64,000 nucleotides of DNA from Chenopodium formosanum (GCA_024500155.1 CM044860.1:7860501-7924500), one strand, 5' to 3'; positions 1-11,819 are shown, numbered from the stretch's first letter. The notes: generated by a model from the sequence alone, not told the origin. Numbers and translations: made by a program.

Positions 1-923
1 CTTCGGATATCCGATCCGTGAACAGGCCTAATAAAAGGTAGACTATGATAATTCCATATTGTTTTTCTAATCATTTAGCTAGCTATTTTTTTTTTTATTT
101 TTAACTATATAGTAGGAACGACTTTTGACTTTTTTGGAGATAACATATCCACGCTACTAATTACTAATTAAGGATTAGTTGTTATACGTAATATGGATGT
201 GATTGGGGGGTTATTTTTTTTAATGAAACCATGCATTACTAGTACATGTATTTAAAAAATGTTACTATAGAGTAATAATCTAGTGAATGAAAGACATTAT
301 TTTAATTTGAAGTGATCGTATGATGTAGTTGTTCAATCTCTCTTTTCTTTAAGAATCTTCAAAAATGAAGGAATTGTTGCAAAAAGCCAAAAACTATATG
401 GTTTTCCATTGTTTTTGAAAGTTAATGATTTATGGCTTGATAGGTAGACTTTTCTTGAACAATTTTTTTATTCAATTATGAAAATAACAAATTTAAAAAA
501 AAAAATTGAATAAAAACACCTCATGCCATACAAATCCTAAGAAAAATATAAATTATTCCCTCTATTTTAGTAATTTGTCCTTTTCGTTATTATGGACAAA
601 GTTTGAATATAATTTTCTTTATACTCCGTACGTAGTAATATGAATCATATGATTTCCATAATTTTTATTTTGAATTTTGGGTGTAAAAGAACATTACTCT
701 TAAATATGAATCATATGATCCATAACTTTTATTTTGAATTTCGTATTGTGAAGCTAGAGTTTGACTTTAAGAATTAAAATCAATTACTAATCATTTGATA
801 TCGTTATTACATGTACATACAGAATATAGAGTATGAAATATGAAATCTAAATTAATAATTTTATGCTTAAAATATTTTGATGTATAAAATTCTAAGCTAA
901 CTATATATTTTCTTTTTTCTCAG
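1..923 (+). other. Intron (3' part) of germin-like copy 1
   Basis: AT-rich DNA without a gene. The germin-like exon that follows needs an upstream exon carrying the signal peptide and the conserved LQDFCV block, and I find no such sequence here. That exon therefore lies before the window and the intron is at least 923 bp. The polypyrimidine tract and AG acceptor (ttttttctcag) end at 923. A stretch around 640-745 is partly duplicated (tgaatcatatgat repeats). Confidence 0.6.
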
Positions 924-1537
924 TCTTTATAAATGGACAATTTTGCAAGAATCCAAAAGATGTGGAAGTAGAAGATTTCATACACAAAGGGTTTCACATT
1001 CGAGGAGACACAAACACCACTCTAGGAGCAGAAGCCACACTAGTAGACGTAAATCGATTCCCAGCACTTAACACACTAGGCGTAGCCCTAGCTCGCATAG
1101 ACTTTGGACCCTTTGGCCTAAACACCCCTCATTTGCACCCTCGTGGGTCTGAGATCTTCGCGGTGCTAGAGGGAACTCTATATGCCGGTATTGTCACAAC
1201 CAATTACAAACTCTATGACGCGGTATTGAGAAAAGGTGACATGATTGTTTTCCCTCAAGGTCTAATTCACTTCCAACTAAATCTTGGTAATTCAAAAGCT
1301 TTTGCCGTTGCCTCTTTTGGAAGCCAAAACCCTGGCCGAGTTAACATTGCTGATGGTGTGTTTGGAACAACACCGCGTATTTTGGATGATGTTCTTACCA
1401 AGGGTTTTCAAGTGGATGAGCCCGTGATTGAACGACTTCGAGCTCAGTTTTTGAGTAAGAACTTATCAATCAACACCGGAAGATCTATTATTAAGCTGTT
1501 GGCTCAAGAAGATTATTTGGCTGATCATACGTACTAA
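924..1537 (+). CDS. Germin-like protein copy 1, exon 2 (5' partial)
   Basis: This is the second and last exon of a secreted germin-like cupin protein. Translation is entered in phase 1 after the acceptor at 922-923 and continues FINGQFCKN..., so the true start is in an exon before the window; 962 is only an internal GTG. The cupin metal site is complete. Box 1 has HLHPRGSE (two His and Glu), and box 2 has GDMIVFPQGLIHFQLN, whose His is the fourth ligand. An RGD tripeptide (IRGDTN) and an NTT glycosylation sequon follow the N-terminal motif, as in many germin-like proteins. The exon encodes 203 residues, the normal size for exon 2 of the family. The C-terminus is slightly longer than in copies 2-4 (EDYLADHTY). 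Family members bind Mn and act in the cell wall, some as superoxide dismutase or oxalate oxidase. Substrate specificity cannot be read here. Confidence 0.93.
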
Positions 1538-3668
1538 TTAATTTTATTAAAATTAATTTCGTACGTAATATAATCAAGATTATTTATGGTTAAACCACAA
1601 ATAATCTTATGGTTAAACCACAAATAATCTTATGATTCTAAGTGTGCTGTAATTCCTCAAAATACATGTGTCTTTTTTTTTTTTTTAATGTTTGTTTGTT
1701 TGTTTTACAACATGTTGATTATGAATAAAGAACTCCTCAATATTTGTTATTACTAAGCTTATTATTTAATTATACATGTCGTATACTAATAATTTTAGGT
1801 ATATGTACAATTAGTAATCTGTAAACTATTATTGGTAAAATTATACTCCGTACTAAAGCTCTAAGAATTAACGGATAAAAATGAAGTGTCTAAATTGCTA
1901 ATTATGGAACGAGAAAAAGAAGAAAGTATCTTTTTTACTTCCTTTTCCAACAAAATTAACACAATCCCCATTTTACATCACTTTCTTAATTATTTCTGTA
2001 TGGCAAAAGCTAACGAATGCTCCGGGGGCTTTGGATAAGTTAGCTAAAAATAAAAAACTTAAGTTAAAATTAACATTAATTACACCGATTGCCTCGTGAT
2101 TTTGTCATGTTTTCCCAAATTAATATCACTTTAGGTAATTTTTTTAAATGCTTATCTAATGTTCTGGGGGCGTTCGTTAGCAAGATCCTTTCTGTATTTA
2201 TGTAATATATTGATTTTTTTTTTTTTTTGATAATATATCTATTTAATAATTCATGTATAGTAGCAGTTACAGATAATGAGAAAAGAAAGGAAAAAAAAAA
2301 AAAGGTGAAATCCATGGTTAACTTCTACAAGTACGAAATAATAAATAACAAGCATGCATGCATGCATGGAAAGTTTGTTCGGAATATTAATTCTCCGTAC
2401 TTGAATTGATTGTGAAACGAATTATGGTTATCTCACCTTCATCATGGACCATCCATGTTCTCCTCCAACTACATTACATACGAAGAAAAAGTTTTGATCG
2501 AAAACCTAATTTTTGTACTTATAATTCATATTTTGATAAAGGCCGTTTTAAAAGATTTGTCTTTAATAATAAATTCTTTAATAATTTATACAATTATTCT
2601 GAAGAAAAGCTTCTATTATGAATACTATGCGTTATACACACACATTTAAAAAAACAATCCGCTGCGAATTTATCTTAAAATGATCAAAAGTTACCCATTA
2701 TATATAAGTTACCCTTATACAAATAAAAATGTTTTTTTTTTATGCTTTATTGATAAAGTTAGCCAAAAAAGTGTAAAAGTTACCCTAAATTCAACAAAAA
2801 TTACCCTAAATTCAACAAAAGTTACCCTGATGTGCAGTAATATTACTGTAATATTACTCTACATCGAATGTATACAAAAGTTTTTGATACATTATATTCA
2901 AAATTGGTAAAATAACATGTCAAGATTTGTAATTTTAATTTTGAAATGGCACAAATAGTTTTAGTTAATCCCTTGGTTCTTCTTTATTTATTTTTTTTAA
3001 TCCACCTTCCAATTTTTTGCTTTAATATGTTCGATTTTTTTTTCCTACTTTTGCTTTATTCCTTTATTTTATGGTAAAGAAAATTTTCACTTCTATTATG
3101 AAGTACTTCTTTCACCACTGTATGGTCCATGTACAAAAAACTAGATAATAATACTAATGTTTTTAAACAAATTTTTTTCCTTACCTAAAAATACTTTAAT
3201 TCGATAAATATTCTAATCTTTGTATTAAATTAATTATTATACATAATTTTAAAGAAGTGTACCTAATTTCATGATGATTTAATTGAATCTCCTTATTGAT
3301 TATGTGTCTTCTAAACCAGCAAATACACACATACACTAGGGTTTTCTCTCTATAATATTGATGGAATGTATTTGAGAATCTATGGTATATGTATTATCAC
3401 AGAACATAACCTATATGTTTATTTATATAGGCTCTTTTCCTAATTCGTCCATCATATTTTAGAAAAGGCTAGATAGCCACTACACATAAAAGACTAAACC
3501 TACACTACACATATCAATATCAATTCATTAATTAACTCTTGTTTAATTTTGTTCTTCGACACTAGAATGTGTAACTGTATGGTAACTTCTAAATGAATGT
3601 CTTTAAAGTTATCTATCAAACATTATATATTCCGAGAATTTGTAACTGGCCGAAATGACATCTTGTAA
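1538..3668. other. Intergenic, AT-rich, no gene
   Basis: This is the 3' flank of germin-like copy 1. A possible poly(A) signal (aataaa) lies near 1724. Two direct copies of a 22-23 bp unit (ggttaaaccacaaataatct) lie at about 1588-1633. A second tandem repeat (about 24 bp, gttaccctaaattcaacaaa) lies at about 2778-2828. A poly(T) of about 15 bases near 2215-2229 is flanked by similar taatatat words. The short open frames are not protein-like. Confidence 0.5.
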
Positions 3669-3677
3669 CGAATTGAC

Positions 3678-3834
3678 TAGAATTTATTATATACACCCGG
3701 GTGTAACGTACACCCAACTAACCTTAGATTAGTTTTACTCTACATTTGATGATAAAATGAAAAACAATCATTAAAATGAGAACAAATACTCATGGGTGTA
3801 CGATACATCTGGGTGTAGTATATAACAATCTTTC
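3678..3834. mobile_element. Small Mutator-like MITE with 9-bp target duplication
   Basis: The 157-bp element has terminal inverted repeats of about 35-40 bp with small indels. The left end reads tattatatacacccgggtg and the right end is the complement of ttatatactacacccagatg. It is flanked by perfect 9-bp direct repeats, cgaattgac at 3669-3677 and 3835-3843. A 9-bp duplication plus inverted ends is characteristic of Mutator-like elements. It has no coding capacity. Confidence 0.75.
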
Positions 3835-4895
3835 CGAATTGACACCCATTATAATCAAATCTGATCTGATTTGGACTCTAAATTTCAAGTACTAGTAATA
3901 AATCTTTGGATATGTGGTTCGGGTAACAATTTTACATAATCCCCACGTTCATTAGCTGTAACATTTTGTCCAATTAAATAAGATCATAAGTTAATGTATT
4001 TTCCAAATATTTTTTCTTGAATATTTTTTTACTATTTTTGTTCCTAAATGTTCTTTATACTTTGATTTTTGATATTATTTATAAATTACACTTTGACCAT
4101 CATTTATGTATGTATGTATGTATAGTGTAGTGCAATGTAGTGTAAGAATGGTGATTTTCACGTCCCTATTATTCATTCCCGATTAATTATTTATAAAAAA
4201 TCTCTTTCTGAATCATTCAAAAGATAAAAAGGTACTACATATACTCCGAATAAACAAAGCTCAACAGGACAATGAGATAAAATATTGGATAAACATAATG
4301 AGACAGAGATTGTACAAGTTAATTTTAAAATTTTAAAAATATTGGTTCTCAATTATACTTAAAGTCGTGTTTAATTTAATGTTGCACGTTAGGTTGAAAA
4401 TTTATTGACGTCCTTGAAAATTGAAATGGCTAAGATTTTTGTTTGGATTGTGTGGTCGGCACTCTTGCAGTCTTGCCCACTAGAAGTATAAAACGCAAGG
4501 CAAGGAGTTCATGGTTGAGGTCTCTGAGCAGTTAAGGACTTGAGGACCATCATTTTCTTCATAGTTTCGGCCCATTATTCTCTCTTCGTGTCTTTCTATT
4601 CGTCCCAAGTGCTCTTTTTATGTACAATTTTAAAAATGCATGATTTAACATCAATATCTTTAGCTATATCTTACTCTGTATAAAAAAAATAGAGTACTTT
4701 GTACTCCATTCGTTTTTTTTTTTTTTAAATGCATCACTTTGATTTTTGCACTATTTACATACCATGATTAACTTTATTTTTTCACCTCTATAAAATAAAT
4801 AAATATTATTATATAATATATCATTAGATTTGTCATAATGTCTAGTTTTATAATATAATTTTGTTATAAATTTTACTAATTAACAATTAAAGATA

Positions 4896-6311
4896 GAGAA
4901 GGTATTGCGTGCGTATGGACGCACAAACTGTTTGGTGCGGGAGGGTTGACTGATATATTTTGCTCGTTGGCTTATATGTTTCATGTGTTGGCTGATATGT
5001 TTCATTTGTTGGCTGATATGATTTTTTGTGTAGACTAATATATTTCTTTTTTGGATGATATGTTTTTTTTTTCCTTTTGTTGGCTAATATCATACATAAT
5101 TTGGCTTATATGTTTCTTGAGTTGGCTGATATATTTATTTTGTTGGCTGATATATATACTTTAATTGTTGGCTTATATATTACATTTTGTTGGCTGATAT
5201 GTTTATTTTGTTGGCTTAAATGTTGCTTTTGTTGGTTGATACACTTCATTTGTTGGCTTGTATGTTTCTTCTGTTGGCTTATATGATCTTTTGTTGGCTG
5301 ATATACTCCTCTTTTTGGCTTATATGTACCTTTTGTTGGCTGATATACTTCTCTTGTTGACTTATATGCTTCATTTGTTAGATGATATGTCCCTTTAGTT
5401 GGCTAATAAGTATCATTTGTTGGCTGATATACTCCTTTTGTTGGCTTATATGTATCTTTTGTTGGCTAATAAGTTCCTTTTATTGGCTAATACGTTTTTA
5501 TAAATATCTTTAATGTTGATTGATATAAAATATCAATTAGCTGATATAATACTTGTATTAGCTTATATACAAATATTTCATTCTCTCTCTCCTCTTTCCC
5601 ACTCTTCCTCTTTTTCTTTCTCTCTCCTAAACATATCAGCCACCACCACAAATTACATTCTTCCTCTCCATGGCAACATATCTTATTATGTTATTCCTAT
5701 ACATAACCAAAAATCAAATTATGAATTCCTCTCCACAGCAACATATTAGCAAATGGCACCACCATTCCACCACAAATTAGCAGCACAACCACCACCACAC
5801 TCGATCTAGAGCTCTCCTTCGTCCTTCCTGCAGCAGCCCCACCCACCACCACACTTAGCTCACCACCACAGCCTCCTGTCGCAGCCCCTTGCCGCACCCA
5901 CCACTTATCTCGATCTCCCTGCCACAGCCCCCTGCCTCACCCACCACCACATACACTCGATCTCAATCTCCTTCGTCCCCCTGCTGCAGTCGCAACCACC
6001 ACCACACTTAGCTCGATCTCGATTTCCTTCGTCCCCCTGCCGCAACCCCCACCGACCACCACGCGGCCACGGCCAGTCGCGCATCCAATACCACCAGTGA
6101 ATTTCGAAACATAGCAAATTATCAATTTTAATTTGATTAAAATTATAATTGTTTATGCAATTGATGTGAAAATCTGATTGTAATTTAGATCTAGAAAGGA
6201 GGAGGAGCATGGGAGTGAGAAGGGAAGAGAAGAAGGTGAGAGAAAGAAAAAGCAAACTAACACTGGTCGCATAAACACTTGGATGCAGGTGCCCGCACTC
6301 AATAGTTAAAG
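4896..6311. mobile_element. Nested insertion with 9-bp duplication and minisatellite interior
   Basis: This 1,416-bp block interrupts the Stowaway-like MITE. It is flanked by the 9-bp direct repeat ttaaagata (4887-4895 and 6312-6320), which suggests a Mutator-type insertion. The terminal inverted repeats are weak: the left end has ggtattgcgtgcg and the complement of the right end has actattgagtgcgg. Inside are a ~21-bp minisatellite (about 4947-5565) and a C-rich region (about 5740-6075) with repeated ctcgatctc and cgtccccctgc words and ccaccaccac runs. The open frames on both strands are products of the repeats and I do not call them genes. Confidence 0.6.
4947..5565. repeat. Minisatellite, ~21-bp unit, about 28 copies
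   Basis: Diverged tandem units of about 21 bp follow the pattern gttggctgatatgtttcattt, varying mainly in the last 8 bases. Because 21 is a multiple of three, stop-free frames persist across units, giving spurious repeated peptides such as LADIY on + and PTNETYQ on minus. Confidence 0.85.
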
Positions 6312-6392
6312 TTAAAGATATTAATGGTCAAAGTTGTGTCTCGGCAAATGTGTCGATTAAATTGATGCAAATAAAAAAAAACAGAGGGAGTA

Positions 6393-7440
6393 TATAGTTG
6401 ATGTTTCGGGTAAAAATAATGGGACCTTCGGACAAGTCATTTCCTGTGGGCTGAAGATTGATCTCGGTCCAAACGATGACTGGGCCGAAGATTTCCTGCG
6501 CAGCAAAGACACGTAAACTAGCCCCGAGGGTGTTACCAAGGAAGGCCCCTCCGATGCCGAAATCAGTACAGTGTTTAGAGAGAGAAAGCTATGCAAGAAT
6601 ATTAATTGTTTGAGGTTTAATGTGAATGAACGTAGAGAGAGGAGAGTGAAGGCTTTTATACCTTGCTCAATTGATAGTTGGGCCTAGAAGTCAAATGGGC
6701 TTTCCATGTTGATCGGGCGTTTGACTGACTTGGCATGATTTAGAGGGTTGAACCTATGCCTCGGGCTTATAATTAAAACATTTGTGGACCGGCCAAATTG
6801 GAGTAAATTGGACCTAAACAGTTGATATACTTTGATATCATTTATCGAGACGAATCTAACAAAACCTCTGTTAGTGCAGAATTTTCCTGACGCGTCATGG
6901 TAAGAGACGTCAAGAAGAGGCGTCATCAGAAGCTATAACTGACGTCCAAAAATTCACAGGATTGATTGACTGGTTCAAAGGGTCCACTCTCTAGCTTGCA
7001 GAAGAAGATAAATACGAAGTACCATTAATAGATTTCAAAGCTGAGAAGAATGAGTCATCTAACTAACTTTCTATTTTTAAGGAAGGGATAATTATTCAAG
7101 CCCAACGGCTAACTCAGAGGATCAAAGCATTAGGTTAAGGGGAGGAATAGCCTATAAATAGAGGAGGGTTTTAGTTGTAAACACTCACTCTCACTCACCG
7201 TTCTCATTGCAATAGAATTCTCATTGTAAACACTTGATTATCCACATAGTGCATGCAATCGATGGATCTCTCCCACCCGTAGTTTTTCCCACTTCATTAG
7301 GTTTTCTGCATCATCAAAATATCGATTGTCTCTCTTAATTCTTGCATTTACTTTATTTCTTTAGTATCATTCATCTAGCCGTCGACGTCCCAACCTAACG
7401 TGCTTCCTTGACGATTTTTGGCATTAGCAATCCCACATGT
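6393..7440. mobile_element. LTR-retrotransposon remnants (LTR-like, both orientations)
   Basis: Two LTR-like stretches lie here. Read on the minus strand, about 6670 to 6397 has a TATA-like motif (tataaaag), a CT-rich leader and a long untranslated stretch ending in cccgaaaca, typical of LTR R-U5 sequence. Read on the + strand, 7150-7430 has cctataaatagagg, a CACTCACTCTCACTC leader and a U5-like end with tttttcccac and ctaacgtgcttccttgacga. I see no polyprotein, PBS or matching second LTR, so these are solo or truncated LTRs at best. The exact ends are not determined. Confidence 0.45.
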
Positions 7441-7516
7441 CAATGATTTTACTTATAATTATCAAAAATTTCTACGAAGTAATTTTTAATAAAATACTCT
7501 ATCATTGATTTGAAAA

Positions 7517-8213
7517 TCTATATATATATATTAAAACTTAATGAGAAGACATGAGCCCGCTATGTTTCATCATGACTAGGCACATGATGTGGTGCCATGT
7601 CATTTCATGAGTAATTCTTATAACCCCAATTTAAGAGGATGTTTAAGTTGATTAATTACCACCATTATTGTCTTGATAAGCAACTCTCACAACTCCCCAA
7701 TTAAGAGGATATTTAAGGTGATTATTCACCTCCCTTGATGCTTGGGATTCTTCTTTTATGTTCTTTCATGTTTCTCTATGAATAAAAGAAGCTTTACTTC
7801 TAATTTTTACACTTGAAAAATACAACAAACACAATAGTCTAAACACATTCTCTATTGGGCATAAGTTACTTGACTCAAACCTTCCACCTAAAAGTGTCTT
7901 TGTGTGAAAGTGGCGTGTTAACCTTAGTGTTCGTGCCGCCGAATACAATTGAACAACTTGGTTGCGCCAGAAATTCGTTTTCAAATTAGTGATTTGCATC
8001 ACGACGCACCGATATTATTCCATTGTTTATGAGATTGTCTTTTTCATCTTACTTCTATATTTTTATACTATTTGTACTAAATTACCCTTTTATTTACAAC
8101 AAATATAATTAATTAAATCTATATTATTTTAGGATATAATTTTTATTATAAAACCTTATTTATAACACATTATACATATAATGACCCGAGGCACTGCTTG
8201 GGCCAAAATCTAG
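7517..8213 (+). mobile_element. Non-autonomous Helitron
   Basis: The 697-bp element starts TCTATATATATATATTAAAA after an A (7516) and ends in CTAG before a T (8214), the A^T insertion rule of Helitrons. A GC-rich hairpin (cccgag...cttggg) lies about 10-15 bases before the CTAG end. It carries no RepHel protein. The same end signature recurs at several places in this window. Confidence 0.65.
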
Positions 8214-9233
8214 TTCTAAAATAAAAAAGAAACAAAGGGGTACATAGGTGTCATATATATAATCATTTTCAATCTCATACAATTCTGCAGCAATTTCATA
8301 TAATTCGTATAATTAATTAAATACATTCATATAAATGCCTATGACATTTTTATTACAAATTTATAGTCTTATATTCATTTATGGTGATTATTAAGTACGG
8401 AGTAATAAATACAGTCCTTCACCTCTGAAAAACGCAACAGTATGACTTTTTGTGTACTATTTACATATTCCACTATAATCAAGTTAAGGCTATGTTAGCT
8501 ATAACCTTCTTAATTATGCTCATTTAAAATTTTAGTAAGACAAAATAAGTTCAGATTTATTAAAATAATTAAATAATTGATATTATAAGGTGAATGAAAC
8601 AGAGCCGGACAAATATTTTAACATAAGATGTAGGGAATAAACTTTCTATTTTTTTTAAATCAATCGCAATTTTTCTCATTTCACAATTGCATATATACCT
8701 TTTATTTTCAACTAAATAAAAACTTCCTCCATTTGTAGTAGTTAGTAATGCATAACATATTAACATCAACCATCATTAATTTTAATTCATCACATCAATC
8801 ATCAATATTTTTAATGCATCACCAGGCCAAAATAGCTAATCGAATTGGATTAGTGTGTTCATTATTTTTAATGCATCACCAAGCCAAAATTGCATGATTG
8901 TAATTTGACCCCTAGATTGTTTCATTATTTTCATTGGCAGAGCATGTGTTTCAACATCGGCAAATACAAGTTTATCTGCCAAATAAAAGTATTTTTGTTA
9001 ATCTGGTGGCATTTCTATAAATATATTGAAAAAACGTGGTCATTTATTCAGTACTTTTGGTGAGCTGTTCAATTACTATTTGCAACTTGCATTTAAGAAA
9101 TTACACATATACCCCTCAACTAGTATATGAAAAGACATATGTACCCCTCCATTGGTACTTGAAAAGACAATTTTACCCCAAGATAAACAAAAGCTCTTTC
9201 AATATTAACCATGTAAGTTACGTACTCTAGAAT
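8214..9233. other. Intergenic, AT-rich, no gene
   Basis: Nothing here looks like a gene. A 30-bp direct repeat (atttttaatgcatcacca, then ggccaaaat or agccaaaat) occurs at about 8807 and 8864. A tgattgtaatttgacccctagatt word near 8895 recurs near 9507, which suggests that the DNA between was inserted or duplicated. Confidence 0.4.
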
Positions 9234-9455
9234 TGATAGAGTATATAAACCGATCTTGGGTTTCAACTATTAATTTAAGCTTTTGGTTGACTTAACATGA
9301 TATCAGAGCTTAAACTCAAGCTTGAAAGGAGGGGTGGATGAGATTCGAATCTGTGACCATTGTGTCACACTAACTCTGATACCATGTTATAAGATCAACT
9401 CAACCAAAAACTTAAACTGATGGTTAAAGCCCAGAGTCGGTTTATATACTTTATC
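9234..9455. repeat. Foldback repeat with tggtatcagag motif
   Basis: The arms at about 9234-9306 and 9376-9455 are imperfect inverted copies of each other (gatagagtatataaaccgat against its complement). The inner ends carry tgatatcagag and its complement ctctgatacca, which resembles the initiator-tRNA-Met primer-binding word of LTR elements. Related half-copies occur at about 9631-9890, 10380-10430 and 14172-14245, so this is a dispersed family. It encodes no protein. Confidence 0.6.
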
Positions 9456-9630
9456 CGGAATGAAAGAAGCATTACTTGATTTTATTTTAAAAAAAAACAT
9501 ACTAGCATGATTGCAATTTAACCCCTAGATTTAGAGCTCATTTTTTTTCCCTCCACTTTCCTCTTTGAAATATCACGTAAATGAAACAACATGCTTTTTG
9601 AGAAAAAACAAAGATCTCTCCTCCTACTGA

Positions 9631-9890
9631 AGGTTGAGGCTCAGGAATATGTTTTATACTATCACTCTCCCTCACATGAAAGGCCCTTTGGGCTTGAAAT
9701 GTGGATGCAACACGGGCCCACCCATACCTGGTGCGAATTAATTCCACTTTAAAGGGGGACGGATGAGATTCGAACCCGTGACTTTTGTGTCACGCTGACT
9801 CTGATACTATGTTAGTGGACCAACTCAATCAAAAGCTTAAACTGATGATTGAGACCCAAGAATATGTTTTATACTCTATCAAGTTATTCA
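9631..9890. repeat. Second copy of the tggtatcagag foldback family
   Basis: It shares the block from gtgtcacgctgactctgatac through aagcttaaactgatgattgag and tttatactctatca with the 9234-9455 repeat. The left arm is only partly kept (ggttgaggctcaggaatatg near 9631). Confidence 0.5.
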
Positions 9891-10043
9891 TTGACATAAT
9901 TGACAAACGTGATTAAAATAACAAGTTTTCCTTTTGTCAAACTTGTATACGTAAGGAAGACTATAAATGCACGAATTGATATTATGTTCACTTGATCTAC
10001 TACTCCGTACAATACAATTGCGCTAGATTTTGGGCTATAATTC

Positions 10044-10051
10044 TATAAATA
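10044..10051 (+). promoter_or_regulatory. TATA box of germin-like copy 2
   Basis: TATAAATA lies about 130 bp before the ATG at 10180. This spacing gives a leader of about 100 bases, similar to copies 3 and 4. Confidence 0.65.
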
Positions 10052-10179
10052 GGCCATTTTAGCCACTACCATAATCTCGATCATAATCTCAATTACACAA
10101 ACTTCTATAATAAACGACAAATCTTTTTTCATCGTATTAATATTTTTAGTAATAAGTAATTTCTTGTCAGCTAAGTTAA

Positions 10180-11471
10180 ATGGAGAAGAAAATTACAATG
10201 TTTGTTATTGCAGCTATATTTACGTTACTTGCACCATTGAGCTTTACTACTACTAATGCATCTGATCCTGCTGCCCTTCAGGATTTTTGTGTGGGTGTTG
10301 ACGACCCTTATTCAACAGGTCTATTTACCTTACATCTTGTATGTTAATTTAATAATCTAGGCCTTTAATTAATCGTTATTGATAGAGTATAAAATCAATC
10401 TTATAATTCTAACCACCATTTTAACTTTTTTTAATGAATATAATTAAGATCAGCATAAGTGAACTGATGAATATAAAATCAATTTCGAGACTTTATTTAA
10501 TCTTTTTAGCTGAGTTGGTTTGCTAGTTATTTTTAGCCATAGTATATGGACTTTTACATTTTTCATAAACTCTTCTTTAATTATTTTTTTTAATGATTTG
10601 TTCAATAGGAAGACATCAATTGAATAAGAGAGTGAAGAGTAGCTCAAGTGATTAGAGCTTTCCTCCTGATTCTAGAAGATCTTGGGATCGATTCTCACCC
10701 CATCCTTGCGACTCTCTAAACATAAAAAATTAAAAAAAAAAATAAAAAAAAAGTAGAATAAGTTGTGCATTGTTAAGTGCAAAACACAATAGTAGTATAT
10801 ATAATGTTGCACTTAAAAAAAAAAAAATATGACAAAGGTTTGATTTATGTATGTAATTAAATTTTTCTTATGCAGTGTTGGTGAATGGGAAGTTTTGCAA
10901 GAACCCAAAGAGGGTGACAATCAACGATTTCGTGTACAAAGGTTTTAACAAAACTTCGGTTATTGAAAACCGTCAAGGGGCAGAGGCTACACTAGTGAGC
11001 GTTGATCAATTTCCAGGACTTAACACACTCGGTGTAGCCATAGCTCGTGTAGACTTTGCACCCTTTGGCTTAAACACCCCTCATCTACACCCCCGTTCCT
11101 CAGAGGCATTCGCAGTCATCAAGGGAACTCTCTACGCCGGTTTTGTGACCACCGAGTACAAGCTCTATGAGACTATATTGAATGAGGGTGACATAATCGT
11201 GTTCCCTCGGAGTCTTATTCACTTTCAACTCAATCTTCGTAACACAACAGCCTTTGCTGTCGCGGCTTTTGGTAGTCAAAACCCGGGAAGAGTTAATGTT
11301 GCTAATGGTGTCTTTGGTACGACGCCTAAAATATTGGATGATGTTCTTACAAAGGCTTTTCAAGTGAATAGAACAGTGATTGAGCAACTTCGGTCGCAAT
11401 TTTCGAGTGGTAAGGGCGTATCAATCAACACCGCAAGATCAATGTTACTTGAGATGTCATCTCAAATCTAA
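10180..11471 (+). CDS. Germin-like protein copy 2
   Basis: Exons 10180-10318 and 10876-11471 give 735 nt, or 244 residues. Exon 1 encodes a hydrophobic signal peptide (MEKKITMFVIAAIFTLLAPL...) ending near TTTNASDP, then LQDFCVGVDDPYS. The GT donor is at 10319 and the AG acceptor at 10874-10875; the intron is phase 1, as in the other copies. The exon 2 metal-site motifs are HLHPRSSE and GDIIVFPRSLIHFQLN, so both box-1 His, the Glu and the box-2 His are present. Two changes stand out in normally constant positions: PRGSE becomes PRSSE and FPQGLIH becomes FPRSLIH. The protein should be secreted to the cell wall as an oligomeric cupin. A possible poly(A) signal (aataaataaa) lies near 11645. The enzyme activity is not readable; family assignment is firm. 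Confidence 0.96.
10626..10752 (+). mobile_element. tRNA-derived SINE in intron of germin-like copy 2
   Basis: A tRNA-like head has an A-box-like region (agtagctcaagtgattagag) and a B-box-like region (gggatcgattctc). After them come gcgactctctaaac and an A-rich tail (10726-10752). A related copy lies at 45000-45100. It is non-coding. Confidence 0.6.
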
Positions 11472-11819
11472 GCTAAGGTTTGAAGGAATTCTGGAATACT
11501 ATCTATGTCACACTGCAGCTAAATTTATGCGGGTTGTACCAAGTACATGTATAGGTTTGAATAAACGACTATTATGTCGTTAGGCTTTAATTTATGCACG
11601 TTTCTTGTATGTGATTGTGTACGTTGTACTATGTTTAAGGATGGAATAAATAAAGGACTATTATAATAATGTCGTCATTATTGTCGTACATTCACCGTTT
11701 TCATTTTATTGACATGTATCTTTAGCCAAATGCAAGATTTTAAATGTCAATTCTATAATATTATGTTAAAAATATTGATTAAGATGAATCAATCAAAGAC
11801 CTCATCTTGCTATTACTTA

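Larger units (their letters stand above)
4704..6390. mobile_element. Stowaway-like MITE, split by a later insertion
   Basis: The left end (ctccattcgttttt...aaatgcatcactttga) begins after TA at 4702-4703. The right end (...gatgcaaataaaaaaaaacagagggag) is followed by TA at 6391-6392. The two halves join through 4895 and 6312, and together match the second family copy in the germin-like copy 3 intron (about 14985-15270). Between them lies a 1.4-kb insertion described separately. Confidence 0.7.

Noticed and set aside
4887..5286. Open frames on both strands through the 21-bp minisatellite
   Set aside because: The unit is a multiple of three, so stop-free frames are automatic; the peptides are repetitive and lack any domain.
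4947..5565. CRISPR-like array
   Set aside because: Repeats are contiguous and diverged with no unique spacers, and the genome is a plant nuclear one.
5697..6255. Gly/Val-rich minus-strand open frames
   Set aside because: They arise from ccaccacca and gtcccc repeats inside the nested insertion and have no conserved protein character.
11100..11399. Antisense open frame in germin-like copy 2 exon 2
   Set aside because: Shadow of a well-supported cupin coding exon on the other strand.
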